A stretch of DNA of 64,000 nucleotides. It comes from Hyposmocoma kahamanoa (Eukaryota > Arthropoda > Insecta > Lepidoptera > Cosmopterigidae). The position numbers and the translations under genes were made by a program. The notes under the pieces were generated by a model. It worked only from the letters and a program-made list of their open reading frames with translations. It was not told the DNA's origin and did not search any database. Of this stretch, positions 53,915 through 64,000 are shown in pieces (position 1 is the stretch's first letter; each line of letters starts with the position of its first letter). Where the stretch lies: the NCBI RefSeq assembly GCF_003589595.1, contig NW_020653945.1:7442458-7506457 (forward strand), written 5' to 3'.

Positions 53915-54586
53915 AATAATAAAATAGATGTTACAATAATTTATAAAATGATTGTAACGTCTATTTTACTTAAGGAGAACAGTAAAATAATTGAGTATTG
54001 AAAATTTTTGAAAGTTCCAGGTTGTATTGTACGAAATTTAGACAACCATTTCTTCAACTAGATTCTTGAATTTGTTATTTGAGCATTTCCATAACCCATC
54101 CATAAATCTAATGTTAAAATGACTATTAAAATTATCTGTTAAGATGTTTTAACTCGTACTATATACCATAGTACAATTCACATATATCTCTCCCTTTTCT
54201 GTTTATCTAGGTATGGTTACTTGAAAAGTTTTGTAGAATAGAACGTCGAAACTTTCTAAGTAAAAAAATGTATTCTATTTGTATTAACCTTTATTTGGTT
54301 ACTTTGAAATTAATAAAGAAATAAGATCTGTGATGTTCTAATTAGTGACCCTTTCCTTTAATGTTTTTCCTCTGAAATTCTGTGAACAACAATTCCAAAA
54401 ATAAATTATTTTTTGCTGGCTATGGCGATGTTGAAGAAAGGTTGTATAGTAACGCACGTACACACTCGTATACTTGTGTTTATCGGATAATTCATAGATA
54501 TTAAAGTACTTGACAAATTTCAGCGTACTATTTGCGACGATTATTCGGTCAGATACATTTATGAAATTTAAAATTTTTTTATCAAA
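53915..54586. other. AT-rich noncoding stretch
   Basis: Nothing recognisable. Confidence 0.4.
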
Positions 54587-54588
54587 AT

Positions 54589-54879
54589 AAAACCGACCTC
54601 AAAAGTTCGTGGAATTACATCTATTTGCCATTTTATTGAAATCGGTTACCAGAAAGTACGCGAAACCGGTTTCGCGTACTTTCCGGATTCATCCCCAAAT
54701 TTGCCACACTTAGAGGTGAAATATTTTCTTTAAATGGGATCAATACTGAAACAAAAATGATCAATACAAAAAATAATCATCAAAATCGAATCACGTAATC
54801 GCGTAACATACAAACAATACAACAATACAAAACAACATACCGTCAATTTAAGAACCTCCACCTTTTTTGAAGTTGATTA
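54589..54879 (-). repeat. Dispersed repeat D, inverted copy
   Basis: The plus-strand left end AAAACCGACCTCAAAAGTTC is the inverse of the family 3' end. It is followed by TTTATTGAAATCGGTTACC, then CATCAAAATCGAATCACGTA, and the far end CCTCCACCTTTTTTGAAGTT. A short internal inverted repeat (CGCGAAACCGGTTTCGCG) sits at about 54659-54676. Confidence 0.65.
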
Positions 54880-54884
54880 AAAAA

Positions 54885-57438
54885 TCAATATGACATCAGG
54901 GGTACATCATAGAGCATAACTATCTTTAAACTATTAAAAAATGATCAAATTAAAGCGCTTTAAAATACCATTTCAACAATTGTGTACACATATTTCAATA
55001 AAATACGATGCAGAACTTTTCAGTGAAAATACTTATACTCCTAAGTTTTAAACACGGCGAATTCTTCTATTTGGTGAATTGGCAAACTTTAAGGTTTGTT
55101 CATTACAGACGGCGTAAAACATAGGATATTTTTCACTTACTTTAGGAGGTCTACTCTTTTTTAACGAAAAACGAAATTTCAATCGAGGTTACGCACGTTT
55201 CTTACCACAATTTTATTTCATTGCGAAATTTCGTTCAAAACGAAATCTATAGCGTTGGGTAATTTTCCAAAAAATTTGAAACAGAGCAAATTTTTTAGGA
55301 AAAATTTCTGAAAAACTGGAAATATATAATTCAATAGTCCTCATTACGTTTACGGTCTACGTTTAGATATATCATGTAATGTTTCATTTAGCATGAATTA
55401 TAAAATAGAATTGTATAAACATTGCTAAATGTAATTTTCAGAACCCTGCTTGACTTATTTTCACATATTCTCATTATAGTTCAGTATCTTCAACTTTTGA
55501 CAGGTGTCACTATCAAATGTAGAAAAAATAGGAAAAATATTTATGTTTCTGAAAAATATGATTATTTGAAAATGGAAATTTATCCATGTCCCAACACTAC
55601 TCTTTCATGAACTTTAGTATATCAAATTATAAACAAAACCTCGCAGCCCTAATACGTTTCAGTTTATATATTTTAGGAAAATTCACGGTCTAATTACATA
55701 ATTATAGTTATACTTAAATATGAGTTTTGAAATGCCAAACAACATAAAGTGCTTAACAATGACAAAGAGATATTTATGAAAAATACAATACCTATTACAC
55801 CAAAACTAGGTACTGAATGTGAGAACAAAAATAATAGACAAATATACAAAAGTTAGTGTATCATCGCCAGTCACGTGATTTATCAAAGTCATCATGATCG
55901 TCCAAAAAAAAAATCCTTTTATTTTTCTTTATTTATTGAAAATTCAAGTCACAACAATACAAGTTCCATTAGACAAGTACTTATTGCTATTACAACCCGT
56001 AGTGGATGGCACTTAGTAACTACTTTTATATTTACATTATTATCTTTATTTTATTATTTATATACTTTGACTAGAACGTGTGGAGCCTACAATGATTTAC
56101 TAACATCCATTACATACATCGCGATATGTTTTATGTGGTAATCTATATAGACATAGTGCCACTCTCCTCAATCATTCCAACTTGTCTCCTGATTAGTATC
56201 GTCACAATTATATCTATACATATTAACATATTTATAGATATAAATGTGACGATACTAATCAGGAGCCAATTTCTTTCTTAAGGATGATTCCTTAAGAAAG
56301 GAATTGACGTTCTCGTTAGTGGGAAAACCGACCAGCTTTAGAATTTTAAATTGTATTTCAAATATATGTACCACCGAATGTATACAGGACTTCCAACAAA
56401 ATACATAATAAAAATAATTTTTCACTTTTATTTTTATGGTCCTCTTACTTTGTCGATATTAGGATTTTTCTCTAATTCAAAAATCACTAACTAACAACAA
56501 ACTTACATTTAATTTATACGAATATTGTACATAGGTACCTACGTAAACGCGTAATAGGGGAAATGTGAGAATTTACAATATGACCTAAATAACGTCAATC
56601 AATGAATGCGATTTACCGTACTCAAGGTTAAAATAATTGAAATAATTATAGGAACTATTATACATATTACTATGTCAAATGGTAAAACGACGTTTCGACT
56701 CTCCTGAAAATTAGGGAGCTCTCTCTATGTATAATAAATCAACCTTTATCAAACTAATTGTTCTATACCTACACTGTAGAATATTAAAAATCGCTCTGTC
56801 TTTTTACGACTATGCAATGATTTATATCAAGTTTCCTACGTGAACGGATGCTTTCGCCTTTATCGTATTTCCCGGCGAACGGCTCACTGTAATGGAGCAA
56901 GACACTTCGATATTTCTATTTTGCTGTGTCGAACCCTTTTGTAGTTCTGATATGTTATCATTCAGGACATCGTCGACCGTTCATTTTGCTTTCTCGACAA
57001 CACAACAAAGAAGCCGAATTATGAGAAACGTTACAGCTTAGATAAGAAATGACAGAAAGAAGAAGTGCTAAAACAAACATTGTAAAATTTATGACAATTT
57101 TATTTGTCTTTGTTGCATTGTAACTAACACACGCGAATTTCATATATTCCCGAGAGTAGCCAAGTAATAGGATCATGTATATACAGAGGTACTGAGCCCT
57201 TGCGAGTTATTCAAGACACGTTATGTCGAAAATACGCTCATTCACACGCTCGTTGCTCAAAGTGGACGCCAAATATTTTACATTCAGGGTATGGGATGAA
57301 TATTTGGGATCGATTGTTTGCGAATATTAGCAATCGAATTTGAAAATAATATAGAAACAACGGTTGAATAAATGTACACATTCCTAATTTAAAAAACAGT
57401 GTACATATCGTATGTTAAAATACAAATAAGTAATAAAA
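54885..57438. other. AT-rich noncoding stretch
   Basis: Nothing recognisable except the hairpins at 56186-56305, listed separately. The short frames have no motif. Confidence 0.45.
56186..56305. repeat. Fold-back with two consecutive hairpins
   Basis: CTCCTGATTAGTATCGTCAC at 56186 pairs perfectly over 21 bp with 56245-56265, and pairing continues imperfectly inwards (TTATATCTATA / TATAGATATAA). A second hairpin follows at about 56273-56300 (CTTTCTTAAGGA, loop TGAT, TCCTTAAGAAAG). Confidence 0.75.
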
Positions 57439-57439
57439 A

Positions 57440-58200
57440 CGTCTCAGCTCTGCAGCAAACGAGATAAAAAAAAACGAAAACTTTCAGACGTCGAAACAGC
57501 TAGATTGGTTTACTTCAGCTACTGTCACAGTTTAGTGACATACGGCATTTTGTTTTGGGAATGCTTTAGAGTAATGCCGCCGATATTAACAGCATCTTTG
57601 TCCTGCAGAATCGTGTGGTTAAGACAATTTACAATCTGGGCCCCTGAGTATCTTTGAAAAATAAGTTTAAAAAGATTAACATTCTTACACTAACGTCACA
57701 GTACATTTATGAAAATGTTATTTGTGACAAGAAAAATATTGTTTTTGTGACAAATAGTGACAGACATAACATTAATGTGAGGAATAAAAATAAACTAGGT
57801 GTTCTTGACAGTCGTCTTCATAAAGTCTCAAATTAATTTTCATTTTCAGGGGCAATGTATACGCTTCTATAATAAGATTCCGATTGATATTCAAAATTTG
57901 CCATTTACGAGGTTTAAAACTATTGTGAAACTAAAACTTTATATTAAAGGTTATTTATCAATTCAATCCGTTTAGCTTTTTCAAGTATTCTCAATCAAAG
58001 ATGTTTAAATTAAGTATTGTAATGATAAATGAATTCAAATGTATATTTACAAAGAGCAACCTAAGAATCCTAAGTTCCTAAGTAAGTAAGTTCCTAAGAA
58101 TCTGTCTTAGGAACGAGCAGTACTTTAATCAGTATGACGATATCAAATGTATTTTGCTTACTACGAAATAACGAATATTTGATTTTGACTTTGACTTACA
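57440..58200 (+). pseudogene. LINE reverse-transcriptase C-terminal region, decayed
   Basis: Read across frames: LSDVETARLVYFSYCHSLVTYGILFW (57483-57560), ADINSIFVLQNRVVKTIYNLGP (57584-57645), FKKINILTLTSQYIYENVI (57667-57725), then the stretch starting HNINVRNKN (57767) and, after a stop, RFYNKIPIDIQNLP (57862-57905). This is the usual order for the C-terminus of Jockey/CR1-like LINE proteins ('YG...WG', 'iF..Qkr.vR.i', 'fk...iltl.s.YI.E', 'H.yntR', 'fNkLP..i'). Frameshifts and stops make it a relic. The 3' tail is probably the TGATTTTGACTTTGAC repeat at 58180-58197. Confidence 0.65.
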
Positions 58201-58665
58201 TTAAGAATCTCAAGCTTTTTGCACATATATTATTCGATGTCTTCTTAGATATCAGGGGAATACCTTTATCAACATCTCGTGTATTTAGGAAATGAAACTA
58301 TTTTTCCGGATTTAAATCGCGTATATTTGTTTTTCAAACAAACCAACCTACCTGTTATGTATGTAGCGATTTAAATCCCGAAGATTTAATTTAAATCATA
58401 CAACCAAACATACAGGTAGGTTGATTTGTTTGAAAAAACAAATATACGCGATTTAAATCCGGAAGATTTAATTTAAATCATACAACCAAACATACAGGTA
58501 GGTTGATTTGTTTGAAAAAACAAATATACGCAATTTAAATCCGGAAAAATAGTTTTATTTCCTAAATACATGAGATGTTGATAAAGATATTCCCCTGAAT
58601 ATCTAAGAAGACATCGAATAATATATGTGCAAAAAGCTTGAGATTCTTAATGTAAGTCAAAAGTC
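58187..58665. mobile_element. 479-bp fold-back element with internal 82-bp tandem repeat
   Basis: The arms of about 178 bp (58187-58365 and 58487-58665) are inverted copies: outer TGACTTACATTAAGAATCTC / GAGATTCTTAATGTAAGTCA, inner AGGAAATGAAACTATTTTTC and its inverse. Between them a unit of exactly 82 bp, CGATTTAAATCC(C/G)GAAGAT..., starts at 58367 and 58449, with a partial third start at 58531. The outer ends coincide with the LINE tail sequence just upstream. Confidence 0.8.
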
Positions 58666-58671
58666 GTGATC

Positions 58672-58703
58672 TTTACAGGTCCCATGGTCTGGGACCTGTA
58701 AAG
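58672..58703. repeat. 12-bp-stem hairpin before a Penelope-type motif
   Basis: TTTACAGGTCCC (58672-58683) and GGGACCTGTAAA (58692-58703) pair perfectly around a short loop, directly followed by GGGCCCGAAACGTTGGTTTG, the motif also present at 29254-29275. Confidence 0.6.
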
Positions 58704-58737
58704 GGCCCGAAACGTTGGTTTGATTCAAAAAACTAAT

Positions 58738-58975
58738 CGTCTGTTTAAAGGTAAAACCACATAAGTGACCTTCCACAAATCCACAAAAAATCTCCAATTT
58801 ATTTACCTATTGTAAAAAATCATCATCTTTCTGCAAATAAAACCACTTATTCAGTTTATAGCTTTCTTGTTATTGAGTTTCACCTATAGAAAGATAGTGA
58901 TTTTCTTACCATGGCTGGGTATATAAAGACTTTTTGTACAAATGTCACTTATGTGGTTTTACCTTTAAACAGACG
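58738..58975. mobile_element. 238-bp MITE with perfect 32-bp inverted ends
   Basis: The left end CGTCTGTTTAAAGGTAAAAC... (58738-58769) is exactly inverted at 58944-58975. The interior is AT-rich, with a further loose pair (AGTTTATAGC / GCTTTCTTGT region). No ORF. Confidence 0.85.
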
Positions 58976-58979
58976 AAAT

Positions 58980-60872
58980 ATACTACAATAATCACGGAAG
59001 TATGTGGTCTGTGATTTACATTACACATAGGAAATGAAACTATTCATTCCCTATGAATAACAAACGCGAAAACCTAAGAACTCGATATCTCATGTATTTT
59101 CATCTCATTGTTGATTACAAAACGAAAAGACTGGAAAGAAAATTGGTAAAATATCTATTGATTTTCATAAGCTCGGAGACAAAAAGCCAGTCACGTATGA
59201 ACAACGGCGAGCGAAGATGTAGAACAAAGACAGTAAAACTGGTTTGTACTGCGACCACGGACTGGCGAGACACCAGAGCAGGACTGTTCTGTTGATAAAG
59301 CTGCATGGATTTTTAATGATACGAGTGCAATTTGCGAGAACAGTCTGCTGATTATATAGTCATGCAGAGTCTTAACATTACGTTAGAGTATGCCCCAAAA
59401 TTAAAAATAGATAGCTTGGCAAATATAATTCTGTTAGTAAAGAAACGTCGTATGTTTATATGACGTATAACGATAACAAAAAGACATACATAGAAAGGTT
59501 TGTTCGATGTAAGTAGCCCCACGGCGTTGGTTTAGTAACTCATGCCATGCTTAAATCTACACAAAATAATATAAAATATAATATATGTAAACGGCTACCG
59601 AGCTCGATTGGCTTGCATACCGGTTTTCAAAGAGTCGCCATCTTTGAAGTCCCGAAGACGATCGGGTCTGTGGAGAAAACTAACTTTTCTATATTATCTC
59701 GGATCCGGGTGTTTGTGGTACCGTCGTTATACAAATGCTTTAGCTACTTACTGTGACATCAGAGCAACGTTCGATGCCCTACATTCTCAAATTCGTATCG
59801 AATATTCGGGAGATGGTAAAACTTTCTATTTATTTTAAATTTCTTATTAAGGGTGTTAATTTCGATGCATTACTTTAAGTATAGGTAAAGGCCAGTGTGA
59901 ATATGAAGAAATGTGATGTGAAATCAGCCAACAAAATTTGGTTATAAATTTTTTGTATTTCAGTAACTTTGTGCTTTAAGATACGAGTCTGGAAAGTAAG
60001 GCTGTTTGTGATGTTGTTTAATATTTATTATTATTTACTCGCTTAAGATAAGCAGGCTTATGACTGATTCATATGCATCTTTTTACGTACTTATGAAAGG
60101 AAAAAATCCATGACAAATAATATTAATATAAGGACTAAATAGAAGAACAAATAATACAGTAAACTGGGAATCGTAGTCTTCTGTCAATATTAAACCGTTC
60201 TTAGTCGTTCTACAATTAATTCAGGATAATTACTTCAATTGCGTTCAGGGAAGGCAGAATGAGGGTAATCAATTACACGCCCAGATTGCGCAGCAATCGA
60301 AGAACGCCGGAGATGTCCACTGCCCGTCGCTAAGTAATGAATTTAGGTTAATAAAATAAATGAATCGAGGGCAAGTGATGTTTAATTGTGCTCCGATTGT
60401 GGGATAGGCTTACTACTTTACTTTGCCCCCTTTTATTTGAATATTTAAATAAGATTTAAGATCTTTAATATAATAAGGAACAGTCCTCAGTACTGAATAA
60501 TATTGTACAAAACCATATAAAATGTAACTAATAAACTTCAATAGAATGTCAATTTGTTTCAATGGATTTGTAAATGTAGCTGAAAAACATTCTTAACAAA
60601 ATTAAATTCCAAAGCGTTAGGAATATAAAATAATTGTTGTCAAGACTCCAAAAAAAGGAATGGGATTTCACATCGTGTGTTGCAACACAAAGAGCTGCGA
60701 TTCAAAAGCTTTTGCATGCAAAACTGCTTAGTATTTGAATTGTAGAGTTTACAACACCACTATTTAATCAAATTAATGCATTGCAACTGCTGATGGAACA
60801 TTACTCAATGGTATTTTTTACATGTTGTGGTTATCTTAACAAAAGACTTCAAAGAGAACATTTTAGGAGCAA
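58980..60872. other. Noncoding stretch with repeat scraps
   Basis: 59026-59085 contains AGGAAATGAAACTATTCATT and GCGAAAACCTAAGAACTCGA, shared with 27303-27352 and 37946-37992 but with one half inverted. 59670-59722 (GAAAACTAACTTTTCTATAT ... CGGATCCGGGTGTTTGTGGT) resembles the body of SINE-1. No gene. Confidence 0.4.
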
Positions 60873-60874
60873 CT

Positions 60875-61250
60875 TCTTTTATTATTCCATGTGAAGGTAC
60901 AAACAAGTCATGCGATATTCACAGCAAAGATCTGAGGGATACTACCACTGCGCCTATCACCCCGAGACATAAGTTGACAAGTCCTATGTGCCTGTAATTT
61001 CACTAGCGTACTTAACCTTCAAAACCAGCCCCCGTAGTATGGCTACGCATGTTAGTCGCGACGCGCGCGATAAAATTGGAATAAGCGCGCGCTATTGGCT
61101 GTCTCAATCAGATCTAATTTAGATAGCCAATAGCGCGCGTTTATTTCAATTTTATCGCGCCGTCGCGACTATAACGCGTAGCCATGCTATGGAGGCAGAA
61201 CGCTTTAATGCTCATATTACTGTTTAGCGGCAGAAATACCTACCTAAACT
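60875..61250 (+). repeat. Dispersed repeat L, copy 5, split by a MITE
   Basis: The left part 60875-61028 carries GCAAAGATCTGAGGGATACT, TTGACAAGTCCTATGTGCCT, TTCAAAACCAG. The right part 61196-61250 carries CAGAACGCTTTAATGCTCAT, ACTGTTTAGCGGCAGAAATA. The family sequence resumes after the inserted palindrome. Confidence 0.75.
61029..61195. mobile_element. 167-bp GC-rich MITE nested in repeat L
   Basis: The ends CCCCGTAGTATGGCTACGC and, inverted, CCTCCATAGCATGGCTACGC continue into arms of about 70 bp (TTAGTCGCGACG, CGCGATAAAATTG, AA..GCGCGCTATTGGCT). Almost the whole element is one imperfect palindrome centred near 61113. Confidence 0.85.
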
Positions 61251-61254
61251 AAAG

Positions 61255-62257
61255 CTGCTACTTGAGCTGAACAACCATATTTATTAATATCGTATGTAAG
61301 ATGGAAATACTTGTAAATTGTTCAATTAATATTCTAGAGCAATTTTCTTATTGTACATTACATTTTTAAACTTTTTCTTTCTGTCTGTCCTTGGTTTTAA
61401 GAAAGCCAATGTTCAAATCTGAATCCCAACTTTCGTAGAGAGAATGCCTTTCATAACAAGAACTTAATATTCATGATATTTCAAATGTTAAAAACTTGAG
61501 TAAACTTGATCTTAAGATAAGACCTTAAGGTTAAATATTAAACATTTATAAGCAAAAAGAACCTTGTTTTACTTATTGCTCGATCCAAAAAACCAATATC
61601 ATTTTTTTGTTACTTGAGATATGTTAGTGAGTTAGTAGATTTTCCTGCTTTTTATCGCCATGAATTTCCATTTCATTGAAGCTGACGCACAGCTGAAGTG
61701 CAGATTTGCTTTGTTTTAAATCTAAAACAAAACAAATCTGCACTGTCTCGTATAATTCACTATTTTGAATTAATAAACTCTCACAGCTTCTTTTACAAAT
61801 CGCAATATTATGTATCTTTATATCCTGTTTGCTGGAACACGTACCCTTATTACATAACTTAATCTTATTACGCTTCCAAATTACAAGACCTCAGCTGATG
61901 AGTTAATCTCCATCCAGCGTGTCCTTACACAACATACTCATTAGGTTAAGACTTAAGGTACATAAAGTGGTTTGAATTCCATAAGGGAAGAGTCGGACGC
62001 AAACTTTGCTTACGTACAAGAGTACGTAAGTATATATTAAGAAATATGAAGCAAACGGGTGCGGTTCATTCGGTATAAAAACAAATGGAAAATTATTAAA
62101 GAATATAATAACGCTCAAGGGATATAATTACTTAATGGTAAAACGACATATGAAATATCTAGTATACATAGAGTACCATTCATAAACGATTGACATAAAA
62201 ACTTTCAATCTACTATACCGATGTGCATTTTAGAAAGCTTTCAGGTATAACATTAAT
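61255..62257. other. AT-rich noncoding stretch with one hairpin
   Basis: 61697-61718 and 61723-61744 form a 22-bp stem with one mismatch (AGTGCAGATTTG(C/T)TTTGTTTTA). Otherwise nothing is seen. Confidence 0.45.
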
Positions 62258-62258
62258 T

Positions 62259-62460
62259 GACGACCTGGCAGCAGTTAACACTGTAGAGTCTGTATGTAGA
62301 GATCCCGGGTTCGATTCCCAGTAGGATCTATTTGGGAAACAAATTTTTCTAAATTGATCCCGGTCTGGGTGGGCAGAGCCTCAAAGTGCTGGTATTACTC
62401 TGGTACTCAGTAGTATACGGAATTTCCTGGTTTGAGACCAGATAATTGGTTGTGAAAAAC
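62259..62460 (+). mobile_element. SINE-1, copy 4
   Basis: GACGACCTGGCAGCAGTTAA, GATCCCGGGTTCGATTCCCA (B box GGTTCGATTCC), TATTTGGGAAACAAATTTTT, CCCGGTCTGGGTGGGCAG, TTACTCTGGTACTCAG, then CAGATAATTGGTTGTG and an A-run (62458-62470). Confidence 0.8.
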
Positions 62461-62464
62461 AAAA

Positions 62465-63802
62465 AAAAATTAGTATCTAGTATTATAATATGATCCCACA
62501 GTCAAATTTAGGTGAGACGACGACGAAGAGGAATATAAGGTGACTTGCGATTATAAATGTGTGTGTGCCGAGCGAACGAAGGGAGCGTGGCACCACAACG
62601 GTCGGCGAAGCGGTACACCCACTTAAACTTATAGTTTTATACCAAAAATAAAGATTGCGCAGCAAAATTAACCTTGAAGAACAAAAGAAAATGTAGATTG
62701 TGCGCAAGCCGAGTGAGAGAAGCAAGCGTGCCGCAGTAGCGGCAGGTGATATAAAATTTAAATGTGCAATCTATATTTTTTATATCAAAACCATACAACG
62801 AAATAATGTATTATATTATTTAATTATACTGGTAAGTACCTACAGCCCATGAGTGATTATATCCTTTGAAATTGTATTAAATATCATTATACTGAGTAAA
62901 AATAGATCATTTGTTGTTAAACCGATCATTATACACTCCCTACAAACATGACAATGTTCTTAAACAGCCGAAAATATGAATTGAAGTTTTAGTAAAGAAA
63001 TGGAGATGGCAACCTTGGGTGATTGATCCTACAGACTTGAAAATAATAAATTTTATCTAAAGGCAACTAAATGAGGGTGTCAAAAAAAATAAGAGTCATC
63101 AATTGAGCCATTAAAGATATATGGTGTCGTAAAATTTGTCTTCCGTCATTGAAGCAATACAGCATCTATCCTATTTTGTCGTGATAGGATTATTGATTAA
63201 GAGTCTATTTTATTTAACTGTTCAATTTGGTAAAATATTAGAAACGAAGAAAGCTCTCCTCCAAATCATTAAATTGAATTCAGTAGCAATTTATTTCATT
63301 TAGAAGCCTTTTTTAATATTGTGATTCATGGATAGGTATGTAAACGTTCAATCTATTAAAATCACAATGTATAATGCTATAGTTTTAATTATTCGTTGTT
63401 TTTATTGAGTAATTTGTTATGTAAAAGTCAACTAGTACACGCTAGACACGTATACATAGTAAATATATTTCCTAACTAAATGAATTATGCTATTCATCCC
63501 GTAAGTCAGAAGCGCCTATTATCATGATAATGAGAAAACTAGTCCGGCAATAAGTACAAAAAGAATCTTAAAGCGTATACATACGCCCGTGTGAAGGGGA
63601 GATACTATATATACAGAAGTCCCCTAACTTTTTTCGCTCGTAGACCACCTAATTTTTTTCTACTTTGGTAGACCCCTTCCTTTTTAATGTCGACAATGTC
63701 TTTCAAATTTTTAATTTTTACAAATTCATTAACTTCAAACGTGTAATCAGTGCTACTCGCTTAGAGAGGTTTATCGGTGGAGTAACAATTTTCAAAATGC
63801 AT
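62465..63802. other. Noncoding stretch with GC motif pair
   Basis: 62565-62625 (CCGAGCGAACGAAGGGAGCG...) and 62706-62750 (CCGAGTGAGAGAAGCAAGCG, GCCGCAGTAGCGGCAGG) hold the motif also at 17556-17608. The second sits between AGATTGTGCGCA (62696) and GTGCAATCTATA (62763), a loose inverted pair. The rest is AT-rich. Confidence 0.4.
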
Positions 63803-63803
63803 T

Positions 63804-63881
63804 TATTATTATGCCAAGTGACATGAGGAACAAGACATGCGCCTGGTGGTAAGGGACACACCTGTTCATAACATAGGCGCT
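63804..63881 (+). repeat. Dispersed repeat L, truncated copy 6
   Basis: TTATTATGCCAAGTGACATG, AGGAACAAGACATGCGCCTG, GTGGTAAGGGACACACCTGT, TCATAACATA. Only the left end of the family is present; the match stops there. Confidence 0.6.
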
Positions 63882-64000
63882 CAAATATGTATGTGGATTG
63901 TACCATTTATGGATAGCAAATATGTTGGTCATGACCTGTCTGAATTGGATGCAATGTTATGGCTCATGTACCTCCAATTACTTTTTTCGATGCCATAAAT

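Overview
The window looks like noncoding DNA from a large, AT-rich insect genome, most likely a moth or butterfly. The evidence is the kind of dispersed repeats present, all recognised from memory: an R1-clade LINE, tRNA-derived SINEs, many short inverted-repeat elements, mariner and maT relics, Penelope-like relics, and a short (CCTAA)n tract of the insect telomere type. There are no bacterial-style operons or RNA genes. Almost every short open frame is a chance opening in AT-rich DNA.

The one intact protein-coding unit is a GC-rich, two-ORF R1-clade non-LTR retrotransposon on the minus strand (about 42660-49037). ORF1 is a gag-like protein with three zinc knuckles. ORF2 carries an AP-type endonuclease, a reverse transcriptase and a C-terminal CCHC knuckle. 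The ORFs meet at an overlapping ATGATG. The 3' UTR is tandemly duplicated, and the 5' end abuts nine degenerate telomere-like repeats. A 750-bp GC-rich insertion at 18349-19098, with a perfect 15-bp target duplication and an A-rich tail, resembles this LINE at both ends but has no ORFs. It looks like a non-autonomous rider.

Other transposon remains, in order: a LINE C-terminal scrap (2.3-2.5 kb); a DNA transposon remnant with terminal inverted repeats (4.2-5.1 kb); a 5'-truncated, frameshifted Jockey/CR1-type LINE (5.8-8.4 kb), whose 3' end recurs inverted at 40.6 kb; SINE clusters (8.7-13 kb); LINE scraps at 14.7, 51.4 and 57.4 kb; a broken DD34D mariner (25.8-27.0 kb); a Penelope-like GIY-YIG relic (28.6-29.1 kb); and a broken maT/Tc1-type transposase (34.4-35.2 kb). 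Fold-back or MITE-like elements lie at 1.9, 13.9, 20.7, 30.1, 32.5, 39.4, 56.2, 58.2, 58.7 and 61.0 kb. Six copies of a roughly 270-bp Lepidoptera-type repeat are scattered between 30.7 and 63.9 kb.

Host gene content is nearly absent. The best candidate is one 106-nt exon on the minus strand (31381-31486) with good splice sites and a 34-codon coding-like frame. A much weaker candidate is a start codon next to a perfect splice donor at 19598-19607. The window is therefore probably intron and/or intergenic DNA of a large gene. The remaining stretches are AT-rich DNA in which I see nothing functional.
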